From contig OZ241909.1 of NCBI GenBank assembly GCA_965203735.1, positions 2,046,001-2,110,000 on the forward strand: DNA of 64,000 bases, written 5' to 3'. This document shows positions 17,468 through 27,142 of the stretch, piece after piece. The position numbers and the translations under genes were made by a program. The DNA is from Bin55 sp965203735 (lineage in GTDB: Bacteria > Pseudomonadota > Gammaproteobacteria > Pseudomonadales > Azotimanducaceae). The number at the start of each line of letters is the position of its first letter. Position 1 is the stretch's first letter. Under the pieces are notes generated by a model, which saw only the letters and a list, made by a program, of their open reading frames with translations, ran no database searches and was not told where the DNA came from.

Positions 17468-20400
17468 ATGAGTGAATCTACACTGCAACAGACCACGGCT
17501 GAAGAGCCTACATCGCCAAGCAGTGCGTTGCTGGAAGCACTTGATCTTCAAAGACACAACCTACTCGACATTGGGAAACGAAATCCACTAACCAATGCGC
17601 CAATACGCACGTTTCGACGCAACCAGCTTCTCATAGCACATGAGCTTTCAGATGAGATCTACAGGATTCTGTACGTAGAAGGAAAGAAATTTACGTTTTT
17701 GCCCGCAAAGGGAATTGACGCAGATGCTCGTAGTGTAGAAGAAGCCATGAATTTGTCCGGCGATCTTTTCGTTCCCGACGAACTTACTGGACAGGTGCAT
17801 TTGGCGCATACAGACACAAAGCTGCAAACCCTGCTTACGCCTGCCGCGCTTCAGAAAAAGCTTCTCTACATCTATCGCGAAGCGAAAAGCATTGAGGAGG
17901 AACAAGGCATCAGCGTGTTGTTCCTAGCGCTAGGATTCCTGTGCTACTTCGAGTCCGAATCTTCGGAAGTCGAGCGATGTGCACCACTCATACTCCTCCC
18001 AGTAGAGCTGACTCGAGATTCAAGAAAGGGTGTCTTCCGATTGGCAAAAAGGGATATGGATCTGGAGTCAAACAAGTCGTTGGCGATGTTGTTGCGTGAG
18101 GATTTTCAGCTGGCTCTGCCTGATTTTCAAGAAAACGACAGCTGGAAGCCAACGGAGTACTTCAACGAAGTGGGAGAAGCCGTAGCATCGAAACCGCGTT
18201 GGAGAATAGAACCAGATTCAATGGCTCTGAGTTTCTTTTCGTTTGCGAAGTTCTTGATGTATCGCGACCTGGAGCTCGAAAACTACCAATCTGACGATGT
18301 GGATAACACAGGAGTACGCCTAATCGAGGATCTCTTGACTGGGGGCCAACCAAGTGGGGAGGACTCACCAAGAGTATCGATCACAGCACCCGAGCAGATC
18401 TCGAATCTCGATGCAAGGTTCAGCAATCCTAAAGAACTTGGACACATTCTGGATGCAGACTCTTCGCAGACTCAAGTGATCGCATCGGCGATGGAAGGAA
18501 AGAGTATTGTCGTCCAAGGGCCACCGGGAACAGGAAAGTCTCAAACCATCGCCAATGTAATAGCAGGAGCCGTGAATTGTGGCAAACGAGTCTTATTCAT
18601 TGCTGAGAAGAGAGCGGCTCTCGAGGTTGTCATGAAACGCTTGGTGCAGTGCGGACTGGGTCCTCTGTGCCTGGAACTTCACTCCCACAAGGCAAACAAA
18701 GCACAAGTCTATGCGAGCTTGAGAGAGACTTGGGACCTCAATCGCCCAGTGGAAGTGTCAGACACCGAGTACGAAGAACTCCGACAGCTTCGAGACCGAC
18801 TAAACCGAGTTTCAGATCTTGTTCACTCACAAGATTCCACCACTGGAAATACAGCATTTCGCTTGATGGGCAGGATCTCAAGATTGTCAGGCAAGCGTAC
18901 TCCGCCAGCGGATTTCGACATAACCGACATTGATTCCTGGTCCATTCAGGAGTTCGACGAGCGATGTAGTTTGGTAGCTCGATTTGCCGAAGCAACCACG
19001 GAACACGGTAGTGAGCACCAACACATTTGGCGAGGAGTGGAGAACAGACTGTCGCCTATTGACAGGCAACGCATGGAGAACTTGTTAGCACAAGCATCAA
19101 CTTCGTTCAATGAACTGAGTGATCGATTTGGACAGGGCGCTTCAGCGGCAAGTGTGAACTGGAATCTCACCGAGCATCGAGTTCACCAGCTAGTAGAGCA
19201 ATTGGTACAGATCCAAGAGATGCCGACGAATGTGCCCGAACTGCTTCGACAAGAGGTGGTTGTCGAGCACTGCGAAGCAGCAATCGAGCTGTGTGAATTG
19301 CTGGAACAGGTTCGAATTGCAGAGACTGCACTTGAGAGTACTGTAATTTCTCAAGCATTTGAGAGCAAATGGGAACTCCACCTGAATTCCGTAGCTAAAG
19401 AGGGTACGAGTATTTTCCGACTGTTCAAGTCATCCTTTCGGAACGCTATTTCAGACTTGAAGGAAGTTTGCAAAGCGAAACTACCTGGTAAGCAGCAGGA
19501 GCGTTTCGAACTACTCGAGAAACTGGTTCATGTGGAGAAGTTGCGAACAAGAATAGACAACCGAGAAGAACTGGGCCGCGAGTGCTTCGGTATTCAGTGG
19601 CAACAATCCAAGACATCGTATGAGAGTGTTCATGGTGCACTTAGTTGGATTGATCAACAGTCCAAGTCATTGGGTGATATCGGAAGCGTACAAGAGCAAG
19701 TTGCGAATCTGAACGAATCTGTTGACTTCGAGAACGTCAAGAGCCAATTGCTTGATGTCTGGAATTCTTGGTCCGCTTTATGGAAGCAAGTCACAGAACT
19801 TACCGGATTGGACAACACCAAAGCATTTGGAAGCCTAGACCTATCAAGTGTCGATATAGAGGAGATTAATCAAAGGCTTAGTGCATGGGCTGAACATCCC
19901 ACTGAACTTGCCGGTTATCACGAACTGCTGAGCATTGGCGAACTACTGAAGGACAACGGACTGGCAGAAATTCGCAATCAGATTGGGACTGGACATCTGG
20001 CATGTTCAACCGCTGTAGACACATTCTCGCTTCTTCGTTCAGAACGGGTACTGAAGAACATATTGAACGAACACCCCGAGCTTGAATCTCTCAGTGGCTC
20101 TGACCGTACTGCGATGGTAGAACAGTTCAAGGAAAAGGACGAAGAGTTGCGACTTTTGACTGCACGTGAAGTCTCCCTCAAGCACTACGAGAGCATCCCG
20201 CGCGGCTCAACGGGCATGGTAGGTGTGGTTCGAGGTGAGCTAGCCAAGAAACGTCGTCACATGCCGATACGAAAGTTGCTTGACACAGCGGGAGATGTTG
20301 TCGCAGCACTCAAACCCGTTTTCCTCATGAGTCCGTTGTCAGTAGCGCAATATCTGAAGCCAGGAGGGCTTCAATTCGACCTCTTGCTGATAGATGAAGC

Positions 20401-22408
20401 CAGTCAAGTCAAGCCACAGGAGGCATTGGGTGCAATGTTGCGGGCCAAGCAAGTCGTAGTGGTGGGGGATCAGAAGCAGATGCCTCCAACGTCATTCTTT
20501 GATCGACAAATGTCAGGTGACGATGAGAGTGGTACCGACGAAAGCGAAACAGAGATAGAGCTGGACACTTCAGCTCAGATGGCACAGCAATCCACTGACA
20601 TGGAGAGCATTTTGGCTCTTTGTGATGCTCGCTTTGGAAATCGAGCAATGCTCAGTTGGCACTACCGATCCGAGCATCCCTCCCTTATCGACGTATCGAA
20701 TCACGAGTTTTATTCAGGAAAGCTCTTGTACCCACCATCCGCCGAGTTTGCTGGGACCATCAATGGAATGAAGTTCGTTCATGTCGCAGATGGAGTCTAT
20801 GATCGCAGCAGAAGGAGACACAATGAAGTTGAGGCAGACTCCATCTGTGAGCACATTCTTGCTCATGTTCGCGACCATCCGAATTGGACGCTTGGGGTAG
20901 TGGGATTGTCGGTCGCACAACGCAATCTCATGCAAACAAAAGTGGAGGCTCTGTGCCGCGAGCATCCCCATGTGGAGCGGTTCTGCGACGAATCCAACGA
21001 AGAGCCATTCTTTGTTAAGAATCTCGAGAACGTTCAAGGAGACGAACGAGATGTGATCTTCGTCTCAATTGGATATGGTAAAGATGCCAACGGGTATTTT
21101 GGACAATCGTTTGGCCCAGTGTCGCAGAAAGGTGGAGAACGGAGACTTAACGTCTTATTCACTAGAGCTCGGAAACGATGCGTGATCTTCGCGTCGATCA
21201 CCCATGACGACATTCGAGTTGATGCAGCCCAACATCAGGGACCCAGAGTCTTGAAGCGATTCATGAAGTATGCCGCGACAGGCGATCTAGACATCCCCGT
21301 AGAGACGGGCGATGAAATGGATAGTCCATTTGAGGAGGACGTAGCCAGTGTGCTCAAGGAACATGGTTATGTCGTGCATCCTCAGGTTGGAGCTTCGGGC
21401 TTCAAGATAGACCTAGCCATAGTCGATCCGGACAACGACAATCACTACGTACTTGCCATCGAATGTGATGGTGCACGCTACCACTCCTCAAGTTGGGCAC
21501 GGGAAAGGGATAGGTTGCGTCAGCAAGTTCTTGAACGGAAGGGTTGGCGATTCCATCGAATTTGGAGCACGGATTGGTTCTACAGCCGAGCCGCAGAAGT
21601 TCAAAAGCTAGTGAGTGCGGTTGAAGAGGCTAGACAGTTTTTCAAGTCGCAACACGCTAGCGATAGCAATTTTGCTACAAGTACGGGCAATGGAAGAGTT
21701 GAACCAAGTTCGACCACGGATCGCCTCGATGAAGAGGAGCCCAAGACTTCTCTGTCGACAGGCGATTCATCCCACGCATCCAGGTCGCCCAGTGAGCGTC
21801 TTGTTGAGCGATCGGAGGAGTCTCACCAGACTCTGCAATCCACACCCTACAGGGAACTCATCATTGACGTTGACGACGAATTGCTCACAAATGAGATTCA
21901 TGAATTGGAACCGTCTTTCTTTGTGGAAGTCACGGTCAAAATGGTCAATGCGGAGGGTCCCGTTCATTCCGATGCAATTGCGGCAAGAATTGCAAGAAGC
22001 TGGGGAAAGTCCCGAGTAGGGTCGCGGATACGGTCCACTATTCAACAGAGCATTGAACTTGCTCTTGAACACGGCCAAATTCTTAGATCAGATTCAGACG
22101 GAGAGGAGTTCTTCGTTCCCAAGGACTATTCCGAATCAGAAGAAATTCGTGATCGTTCAAACGTTCAGCTGTCAAAGCTAAAGTACCCAGATGTAATACC
22201 AAGATCCGAAATTCGTGCCGCAGTACTAGTTGCAGTCGATGACAATGTGTCCTTGACAATTGAAGAGTGCCGGAAGGAAGTCCAACGAATGCTGGGTACC
22301 AATTTAGGACGTGACAAGATGGATGAAATCATTTCAAGCGAAGTCCTAACCCTTGCAGAACAGGGGAGTATTAGATTTTCCGGTGAGATGCTAGCCAAAG
22401 TCAGCTAG
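17468..22408 (+). CDS. DUF4011 superfamily-1 helicase with Vsr-like nuclease and DUF3320 domains
   Basis: A very large protein (1647 residues). Order of parts: a DUF4011-type N-terminal region ('HNLLDIGKRNPLTN'); Walker A 'GPPGTGKSQ' with Lys357; a roughly 600-residue helical insert; Walker B 'LLIDEASQ' with Asp976 and 'GDQKQMPPTSFFD'; then the helicase motifs 'WHYRSEHPSLI', 'NVQGDERDVIFVS' and 'NVLFTRARKR'. Near residues 1300-1390 is a Vsr/MTES_1575-type nuclease ('FKIDLAI', 'LAIECDGARYH', and a conserved Trp-Arg segment). A DUF3320-like region follows at about 1460-1550. The frame opens with TTG at 17450, but the ATG at 17468 has AAGAG close upstream and is preferred. Proteins of this build are nucleic-acid-directed and recur in bacterial defence islands; an antiphage role here is inference. 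No partner gene is on the same strand. Confidence 0.88.
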   Translation: MSESTLQQTTAEEPTSPSSALLEALDLQRHNLLDIGKRNPLTNAPIRTFRRNQLLIAHELSDEIYRILYVEGKKFTFLPAKGIDADARSVEEAMNLSGDLFVPDELTGQVHLAHTDTKLQTLLTPAALQKKLLYIYREAKSIEEEQGISVLFLALGFLCYFESESSEVERCAPLILLPVELTRDSRKGVFRLAKRDMDLESNKSLAMLLREDFQLALPDFQENDSWKPTEYFNEVGEAVASKPRWRIEPDSMALSFFSFAKFLMYRDLELENYQSDDVDNTGVRLIEDLLTGGQPSGEDSPRVSITAPEQISNLDARFSNPKELGHILDADSSQTQVIASAMEGKSIVVQGPPGTGKSQTIANVIAGAVNCGKRVLFIAEKRAALEVVMKRLVQCGLGPLCLELHSHKANKAQVYASLRETWDLNRPVEVSDTEYEELRQLRDRLNRVSDLVHSQDSTTGNTAFRLMGRISRLSGKRTPPADFDITDIDSWSIQEFDERCSLVARFAEATTEHGSEHQHIWRGVENRLSPIDRQRMENLLAQASTSFNELSDRFGQGASAASVNWNLTEHRVHQLVEQLVQIQEMPTNVPELLRQEVVVEHCEAAIELCELLEQVRIAETALESTVISQAFESKWELHLNSVAKEGTSIFRLFKSSFRNAISDLKEVCKAKLPGKQQERFELLEKLVHVEKLRTRIDNREELGRECFGIQWQQSKTSYESVHGALSWIDQQSKSLGDIGSVQEQVANLNESVDFENVKSQLLDVWNSWSALWKQVTELTGLDNTKAFGSLDLSSVDIEEINQRLSAWAEHPTELAGYHELLSIGELLKDNGLAEIRNQIGTGHLACSTAVDTFSLLRSERVLKNILNEHPELESLSGSDRTAMVEQFKEKDEELRLLTAREVSLKHYESIPRGSTGMVGVVRGELAKKRRHMPIRKLLDTAGDVVAALKPVFLMSPLSVAQYLKPGGLQFDLLLIDEASQVKPQEALGAMLRAKQVVVVGDQKQMPPTSFFDRQMSGDDESGTDESETEIELDTSAQMAQQSTDMESILALCDARFGNRAMLSWHYRSEHPSLIDVSNHEFYSGKLLYPPSAEFAGTINGMKFVHVADGVYDRSRRRHNEVEADSICEHILAHVRDHPNWTLGVVGLSVAQRNLMQTKVEALCREHPHVERFCDESNEEPFFVKNLENVQGDERDVIFVSIGYGKDANGYFGQSFGPVSQKGGERRLNVLFTRARKRCVIFASITHDDIRVDAAQHQGPRVLKRFMKYAATGDLDIPVETGDEMDSPFEEDVASVLKEHGYVVHPQVGASGFKIDLAIVDPDNDNHYVLAIECDGARYHSSSWARERDRLRQQVLERKGWRFHRIWSTDWFYSRAAEVQKLVSAVEEARQFFKSQHASDSNFATSTGNGRVEPSSTTDRLDEEEPKTSLSTGDSSHASRSPSERLVERSEESHQTLQSTPYRELIIDVDDELLTNEIHELEPSFFVEVTVKMVNAEGPVHSDAIAARIARSWGKSRVGSRIRSTIQQSIELALEHGQILRSDSDGEEFFVPKDYSESEEIRDRSNVQLSKLKYPDVIPRSEIRAAVLVAVDDNVSLTIEECRKEVQRMLGTNLGRDKMDEIISSEVLTLAEQGSIRFSGEMLAKVS

Positions 22409-22580
22409 TTGTTGTCGCCTGCTTGACTTTGCTACTCGAATTCAAGGCTTGCTAATGGGCCTAGTTTGTGAAAGACGAGCTCTTCAAGTCCTTCGGTTCT
22501 CTTTCCATGAGGATATTCCAGCTTCCAGGTCTCGGGTGTGGTGAAAATGAACATCCAGACCGTTCAGTCGTTCATACGTC

Positions 22581-23957
22581 TCAATCAATGTGCTCTGAAA
22601 TCCACTGCTCTTGTCTAGCGGTTAGTCGTGACTTTTGCCACGGGATGGTCTCATTGATCGTCTTGAGGTCATATCGATAGATTTTTCCGTTCCAACTCGC
22701 GATCAAATCACTCCCGCTTGTAATCATGATGTCGTCGATCCTATGGGTCGTGGAGTCAATCACTCTATACATTCCGGCGTTACTCAGCTGAATCATCCTG
22801 TAGCCACAATTTGTCCATCTACACCAGTCACCCCAAGCCCTAGTAAGTGCGACTGCCGATATACCATTGGAATTTGATGTGGATGGTGGAATGTTGATCC
22901 ACTTCAGAATGTCTCTGATCTTTTCGCGACGTTTGAAATTCCACCAATTTTTGAGTTGTCCCTCGACATTCCATTGAAGGAACAGCTGGCCTTTGAAAAT
23001 TGCGTTGTTGAGCAGCAATTCACCATTTAGGTAGACCTTGCTGTACAGAAACTGAGCGACATCGTGAGTTTCATAGGAATCTGCTATCGGGATTGCCTCA
23101 CTGAGCCTACCAACTATTTCATGCTCATTGTTTTCCTCGATCACCAGAGTAACGCTGATAATTGACCGAGAGACTCCACATTGTGAAATAGCCCAACCTT
23201 CACTACATCTGTATAGTGAACGTGGATCATGGGAGAGCAGGACCAATGATTGTTTTCCCACACCATGCTTCCCAATGTGCGCACCGGTGGCAGGAAAAGG
23301 GACTACGATCTTCTTAGTTGCTCCGCGATTGAGATCTACGACATTGGCATAGTGGTTGTCTTTTCCGTCCCAGCACAGAGCTACTAGACTTGGTAGTTCA
23401 TCCCCGTCAAAGTCAACTACTTGATAGCCGACGTACTCAGCCACGCCTACCGAATTGCATTGAAACGAGAAATTGAGCTCCGTACCTCCTAGCCTTAATA
23501 GTTCGTGGTGTTCTTCATTGGGTTGCCGATGCAGGTTGGTTGTTCGATCAACTCGTCCGTGGATCCAAACTGAATCCCTTGCAGGGATGACTTGAACGTC
23601 ATCGTATGGACGGTCGAACTCATAGGAACTAAGTACATTCTCTACACCTGTGTCGAACGTTAGAACCCCAGTGCGACTAGCAATGAATATTCTTCCATCC
23701 GGACTCTCGGCAAAGTCTTCAATCTGATTACCGAGTAACGAAACTAATGCTGGATCACTGGATTCGGAAGGGAATACTTGAACTCTGTGCGTGAGTTCTT
23801 GATTGTTCTCGAACGTAGAGGGTTCACTTGCCTCAGAGAGCGTTGGATCAGTAACGGTGAGGCCGCATACCAAGAGCCAAACAAATTTGATTCTCAGTAA
23901 ACTCCAGTCGTTTGGAGTTAGTGTTGAACTGAAGTAGCTTCCAAATAAGAAAGGCAT
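22581..23957 (-). CDS. exported beta-propeller-like protein, paralogue of the 24014 lipoprotein
   Basis: A 458-residue protein with a hydrophobic export segment near residues 20-40 ('IKFVWLLVCGLTV'); the true start may lie downstream of the first Met. The N-terminal third has a regulator-propeller-like blade ('IEDFAESPDGRIFIASRTG'). The centre has an FG-GAP-like calcium loop ('VDFDGDELPSLVA'). The C-terminal third is Trp- and Cys-rich ('WGDWCRWTNCGYRMIQL'). The C-terminal third aligns clearly with the neighbouring 24014 product, so the two arose by tandem duplication. They are 56 bases apart and probably co-transcribed. Family and function are not recognised. The gene is convergent with the helicase gene, 172 bases away. 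Confidence 0.72.
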   Translation of the reverse strand: MPFLFGSYFSSTLTPNDWSLLRIKFVWLLVCGLTVTDPTLSEASEPSTFENNQELTHRVQVFPSESSDPALVSLLGNQIEDFAESPDGRIFIASRTGVLTFDTGVENVLSSYEFDRPYDDVQVIPARDSVWIHGRVDRTTNLHRQPNEEHHELLRLGGTELNFSFQCNSVGVAEYVGYQVVDFDGDELPSLVALCWDGKDNHYANVVDLNRGATKKIVVPFPATGAHIGKHGVGKQSLVLLSHDPRSLYRCSEGWAISQCGVSRSIISVTLVIEENNEHEIVGRLSEAIPIADSYETHDVAQFLYSKVYLNGELLLNNAIFKGQLFLQWNVEGQLKNWWNFKRREKIRDILKWINIPPSTSNSNGISAVALTRAWGDWCRWTNCGYRMIQLSNAGMYRVIDSTTHRIDDIMITSGSDLIASWNGKIYRYDLKTINETIPWQKSRLTARQEQWISEHID

Positions 23958-24013
23958 AGAGATTCGAGGTTACATCAATTGCTCAGCCGCAAATTTGTCT
24001 TGACATGGCTGTT

Positions 24014-25369
24014 TCACTCATCTGAAATTTCGTAAGTTTCTCGAATCTCAGACTCCGCTATGCCAGATCTCTCGGACATCCATGCCAGGTGTTTCGAAGG
24101 GATGAGCGAATTTTGCCACGGGATGTCACTGCGAATGGTGTCGAGATCGTATTCGTAGATCTTGCCTCCCCATGTGGCCACAAGTCGGTAATCAGTGGTT
24201 ACAAGAATCGAGTCGACAGGGTCTATCGTAAAGTCAATCAGTTTGTAGTCTCCATCGGTATTCAGTTGAAGAATTGCATAGCCACACGGAGCCCACTGAC
24301 ACCAATGTCCCCAGCCGTAGAGAACGGCTATTATCGACTGGTCTTCGATTTCAGTACGTCTGGAAAGGTCCAACCACTTGCCTACAGATCGGAAATTTCT
24401 CTCTAGATCGAAGTACCACCAGTCTCTTAAGTCACCATCGAATTCCCAACGCAATAGAATTCCACCAGGATATACTGAATCATATATCACTAAGTCTTTA
24501 TCGTTCATATCTTGCAAAGACAAGAACTTATCAACTGTCGAGAGTTTCTTCTCATACGTTCCTGATAAAGTTTCTTCAATAGACACTAGAACTTTATCTG
24601 ACTTTTGAGTATTGAGAGACCGATAAATAGGAGAGGGCGTATCAATATCGCGTGCATAGTGCACCAAAGGATAGCTACGCATTAGGTTAAGTGTCCGTCT
24701 TCCATTCGACGCCTCACTCAAGAATGCTTTCAAAGGTTTAAAGGGAACATCGACCTCTGAGACTCTGCCATCTCGCAGACTCATAAACGCAACGTAGTCG
24801 TGGAGCTCATCTCCCCGGCACGGCAGAGCAAGGCTTGAGTGCCCGTCGCCGTCTAGGTCGACAACGTAGCTAGACCACCATACTCGAGTATTACTACACT
24901 GGTATGTGTAAACGGGTGTAGGATCGTTTAGTCGGTATATATGATGCTCACTCAAAGACCCTTCTACACTCGAAGGCCTTGATCCGTACACCCATAGTGA
25001 CTGTCCAGTAGCAATCGCTCTAGTTGAGGTGTACTTCTGACTGAATAGCAAGGAGTCCTGCACACGGAACTCTCGATCGAACAACAGCCAACCGTTCTCG
25101 GTTGCAGCGAGAAGCATTCCATCGGGCGTCTCTATCAAACTCTTAATGGTCGAATCGGTTAAAGGCGCGTGCAATTCATTTTCGATATCGGGAATGAATA
25201 CTGGTTCGGACTTGGACTGATATCCCACCGATTTATAGTGGGAAACTATATTTCCAAGGCAACCTTGCAGCAGTGTGAGGGTTGCAATCAGAAACAAGCA
25301 AGAGCACGCCTTGAAAGACTTTAAAAGCTTAAGTACTCTCCGTGATTTTTCTCTAGGCTTGTCGATCAT
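24014..25369 (-). CDS. lipoprotein with propeller-like repeats, paralogue of the 22581 protein
   Basis: A 451-residue protein whose N-terminus is a lipoprotein signal: basic residues, a hydrophobic core and the lipobox 'LLQGC' near residue 37, with Gly-Asn next to Cys. The same order of parts as in the 22581 product is visible: a blade with 'IETPDGMLLAATENGWLLF', a calcium-loop segment 'VDLDGDGHSSLALPC' and a C-terminal 'WGHWCQWAPCGYAILQL' block with two Cys in conserved positions. The last 60 residues share 'GGKIYEYDLDTI..DIPWQ'-type sequence with its paralogue. It is the upstream gene of the pair. The coding region is somewhat AT-richer than its surroundings and is preceded by an AT-rich stretch. 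Function is unknown. Confidence 0.74.
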   Translation of the reverse strand: MIDKPREKSRRVLKLLKSFKACSCLFLIATLTLLQGCLGNIVSHYKSVGYQSKSEPVFIPDIENELHAPLTDSTIKSLIETPDGMLLAATENGWLLFDREFRVQDSLLFSQKYTSTRAIATGQSLWVYGSRPSSVEGSLSEHHIYRLNDPTPVYTYQCSNTRVWWSSYVVDLDGDGHSSLALPCRGDELHDYVAFMSLRDGRVSEVDVPFKPLKAFLSEASNGRRTLNLMRSYPLVHYARDIDTPSPIYRSLNTQKSDKVLVSIEETLSGTYEKKLSTVDKFLSLQDMNDKDLVIYDSVYPGGILLRWEFDGDLRDWWYFDLERNFRSVGKWLDLSRRTEIEDQSIIAVLYGWGHWCQWAPCGYAILQLNTDGDYKLIDFTIDPVDSILVTTDYRLVATWGGKIYEYDLDTIRSDIPWQNSLIPSKHLAWMSERSGIAESEIRETYEISDE

Positions 25370-25628
25370 GTTTCTTGAGTATGCTGTTAATCTAACAGAT
25401 ATAATTGGATCGATTTCGATATAAATTTATGAACTCTAAAGACTTTTCCATTAGACACATATTTATTTTTTTTAATGATATAAAAATGAAGGTTTATCGT
25501 CGTTTCGACAATCAACAGATGTTGTCTTTTGCATATGGAAACATAGTATGAGCATTTAGGTTCTCACGATTTAGCCTACCGCCATTATTCAGTCGGTATT
25601 GTTTTGCTGTCTGAAACTACACACCTGT
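25370..25628. other. AT-rich intergenic segment beside the insertion sequence
   Basis: There are long A/T runs (for example around 25459-25495) and no gene. It should hold the promoter of the minus-strand lipoprotein pair. The composition is clearly unlike the rest of the window and may reflect acquired DNA or a nucleoid-protein-silenced promoter (inference). Confidence 0.5.
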
Positions 25629-25640
25629 CATGTTTTGACC
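25629..25640 (+). repeat. inverted repeat, transposase-stop side of the IS
   Basis: CATGTTTTGACC, the exact reverse complement of 27143-27154. Confidence 0.75.
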
Positions 25641-25914
25641 GCTCTTGATGATTTTAGTATCCGTGAGAATTCACATGATAGTTTCCGTTTTGGTCTGAAC
25701 GGGCGACATGGATGTGGAAATGGACCATTGGGACTCTGTCATGCGTGGGTTGGCTACCACAGAATGGTGCTGCTTCAACGGGCTTGCCTCAGTCTAAAGT
25801 CGTGGGTCGCTCCTCTCGCGAGGAGTCCACATAGTGTAGTCGAGGGTTCCCAGCTTGCATCCATGTCGCTCGATTCGGTGTTCGTCGTTCCTTCGGATGG
25901 ATTCGTCGTCGCGT
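25641..25914 (-). ncRNA. candidate guide (seek/bridge) RNA region of the IS
   Basis: A non-coding stretch of about 274 bases between the transposase stop codon and the distal inverted repeat. In IS1111-type elements the RNA that directs target choice is encoded downstream of the transposase. The segment shares the GC-rich composition of the element and includes a compact hairpin at 25810-25825 (CTCCTC, TCGC loop, GAGGAG). Exact RNA ends and guide loops were not resolved. Confidence 0.45.
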
Positions 25915-27078
25915 TCAGGGAGCGCTTTCGCTCGCTGAACGCAGCTGGTTCATGGCGTTGCTGGCGATGTCCCACACGTAGCCGGCGAGGGCTCGAGCTA
26001 CGGCGACTGTGGTGGTCTTGGTGTTCTTGCCGCGTTCCACCATCTTTCGGTAGCGATGGCACAGATCCTTCTGGGCCGCCCAGGCTCGCTCCTTGGCGTA
26101 GGGCGAGGCCAGAGCCGCCTTGCGCTGCAGATGTTTCGTCTCGCGGGGCGGGAACCGGTAGGTCCAGGCGCTTTCCACCAAGAGGCGACGCAGGATGGAG
26201 TTGCCCGTCTTGGTGATGCCTCCCGTCCTTCGCAGACCGCCGCTGCTGTGCTCGCTGGGCGTAAGACCCAGATAGGACATGAACGCGCCCGCGGTGGGGA
26301 ATCGACGCAGGTCGCCCGCTTCGGCCAGCAGGGACACCGCAGTGACCGTGTCGATTCCTCGCAGAGACCGAAGCTCGTCGACGAGCTTCTTCAAGGGCGA
26401 TTCGTCCACTTCGCATCCGAGATCGCGCTCGGTGTCGACGAGCCGTCGCTCCAGACCCTCCATCACGTCAAGATGGCAGCGCAAGGCCTTCTGCGCGGCC
26501 GGAGTCTCCAGCTTGAGGTCCCTGAGCCAGGCTCGATACGTCTGGCTCCAGGTCGATCCTCCCTTCGGCGCATGCAGGTTCCTGCGCAGCGTGAAATGGC
26601 GGATTCTCCTCTTCGCTCGGCCAACCTGATCCTTCAGCACCATGCGGCACCGCACCAACTCGCGCATCGACTCCTGGGCCGGATCCGGCACCCAGATCGG
26701 CGTCAGAAGCCCCGTCAGGCTCAAGCGTGCCAACTCGCGTGCGTCGCGCCGGTCCGTCTTCACGCGATCGCCCCTGCGTCTCGGAATCAGCGTCGGAGCC
26801 GCAACCTCGCAGGTCAGACCCATGTCGCTCAGCTGTCGATGCAGCGCAAAGCCGCACGGCCCCGCCTCGTAGACGAAGTGAAGGGACTCGCCGTAGTGCC
26901 TCGACAGTCCCCGCGCGCAGCGAGAAATCTGGTTCGCCCGATTCGAGACGACTCCCACGTCCTCCACACGCAACTCTCCCGTGACCGCCACGTGCCACGC
27001 GACAGCCACCGAAATCGTGTCCTTGTGCACATCAAGACCAACGTGGACGGTTCGCCCGCGTCTCGTTGTAACATTCAT
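25915..27078 (-). CDS. IS110-family transposase (DEDD recombinase)
   Basis: A 387-residue transposase with an N-terminal RuvC-like DEDD domain: Asp16 in 'VGLDVHKD', Glu71 in 'YEAGPCG', and Asp109 and Asp112 in 'KTDRRDARELA'. The C-terminal transposase_20 domain has 'LRGIDTVTAVSLLAE', 'FPTAGAFMSYLGLTPSE' and 'GGITKTGNSILRRLLVE', including the conserved Ser/Gly region. All catalytic residues are present and the frame is uninterrupted, so it should be active. The frame extends to 27132, but the ATG at 27078 is chosen because AAGGAG lies ten bases upstream and family proteins begin just before 'VGLDVHK'. The large opposite-strand frames across this gene result from its high GC content. Confidence 0.93.
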   Translation of the reverse strand: MNVTTRRGRTVHVGLDVHKDTISVAVAWHVAVTGELRVEDVGVVSNRANQISRCARGLSRHYGESLHFVYEAGPCGFALHRQLSDMGLTCEVAAPTLIPRRRGDRVKTDRRDARELARLSLTGLLTPIWVPDPAQESMRELVRCRMVLKDQVGRAKRRIRHFTLRRNLHAPKGGSTWSQTYRAWLRDLKLETPAAQKALRCHLDVMEGLERRLVDTERDLGCEVDESPLKKLVDELRSLRGIDTVTAVSLLAEAGDLRRFPTAGAFMSYLGLTPSEHSSGGLRRTGGITKTGNSILRRLLVESAWTYRFPPRETKHLQRKAALASPYAKERAWAAQKDLCHRYRKMVERGKNTKTTTVAVARALAGYVWDIASNAMNQLRSASESAP

Positions 27079-27142
27079 ACGACCTGTTCTCCTTAGTATT
27101 TGAACATGCAACAGGATAATTTCCCGTTCCATGCGGAGAGCA

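Noticed and set aside
22468..22680. 70-codon plus-strand frame after the helicase
   Set aside because: It runs antisense into the 22581 gene and has no domain.
26056..27096. 346-codon plus-strand frame and several others across the transposase
   Set aside because: They are antisense shadows of a GC-rich transposase gene; no recognisable domain, and composition-driven Arg/Ala/Pro-rich sequence.
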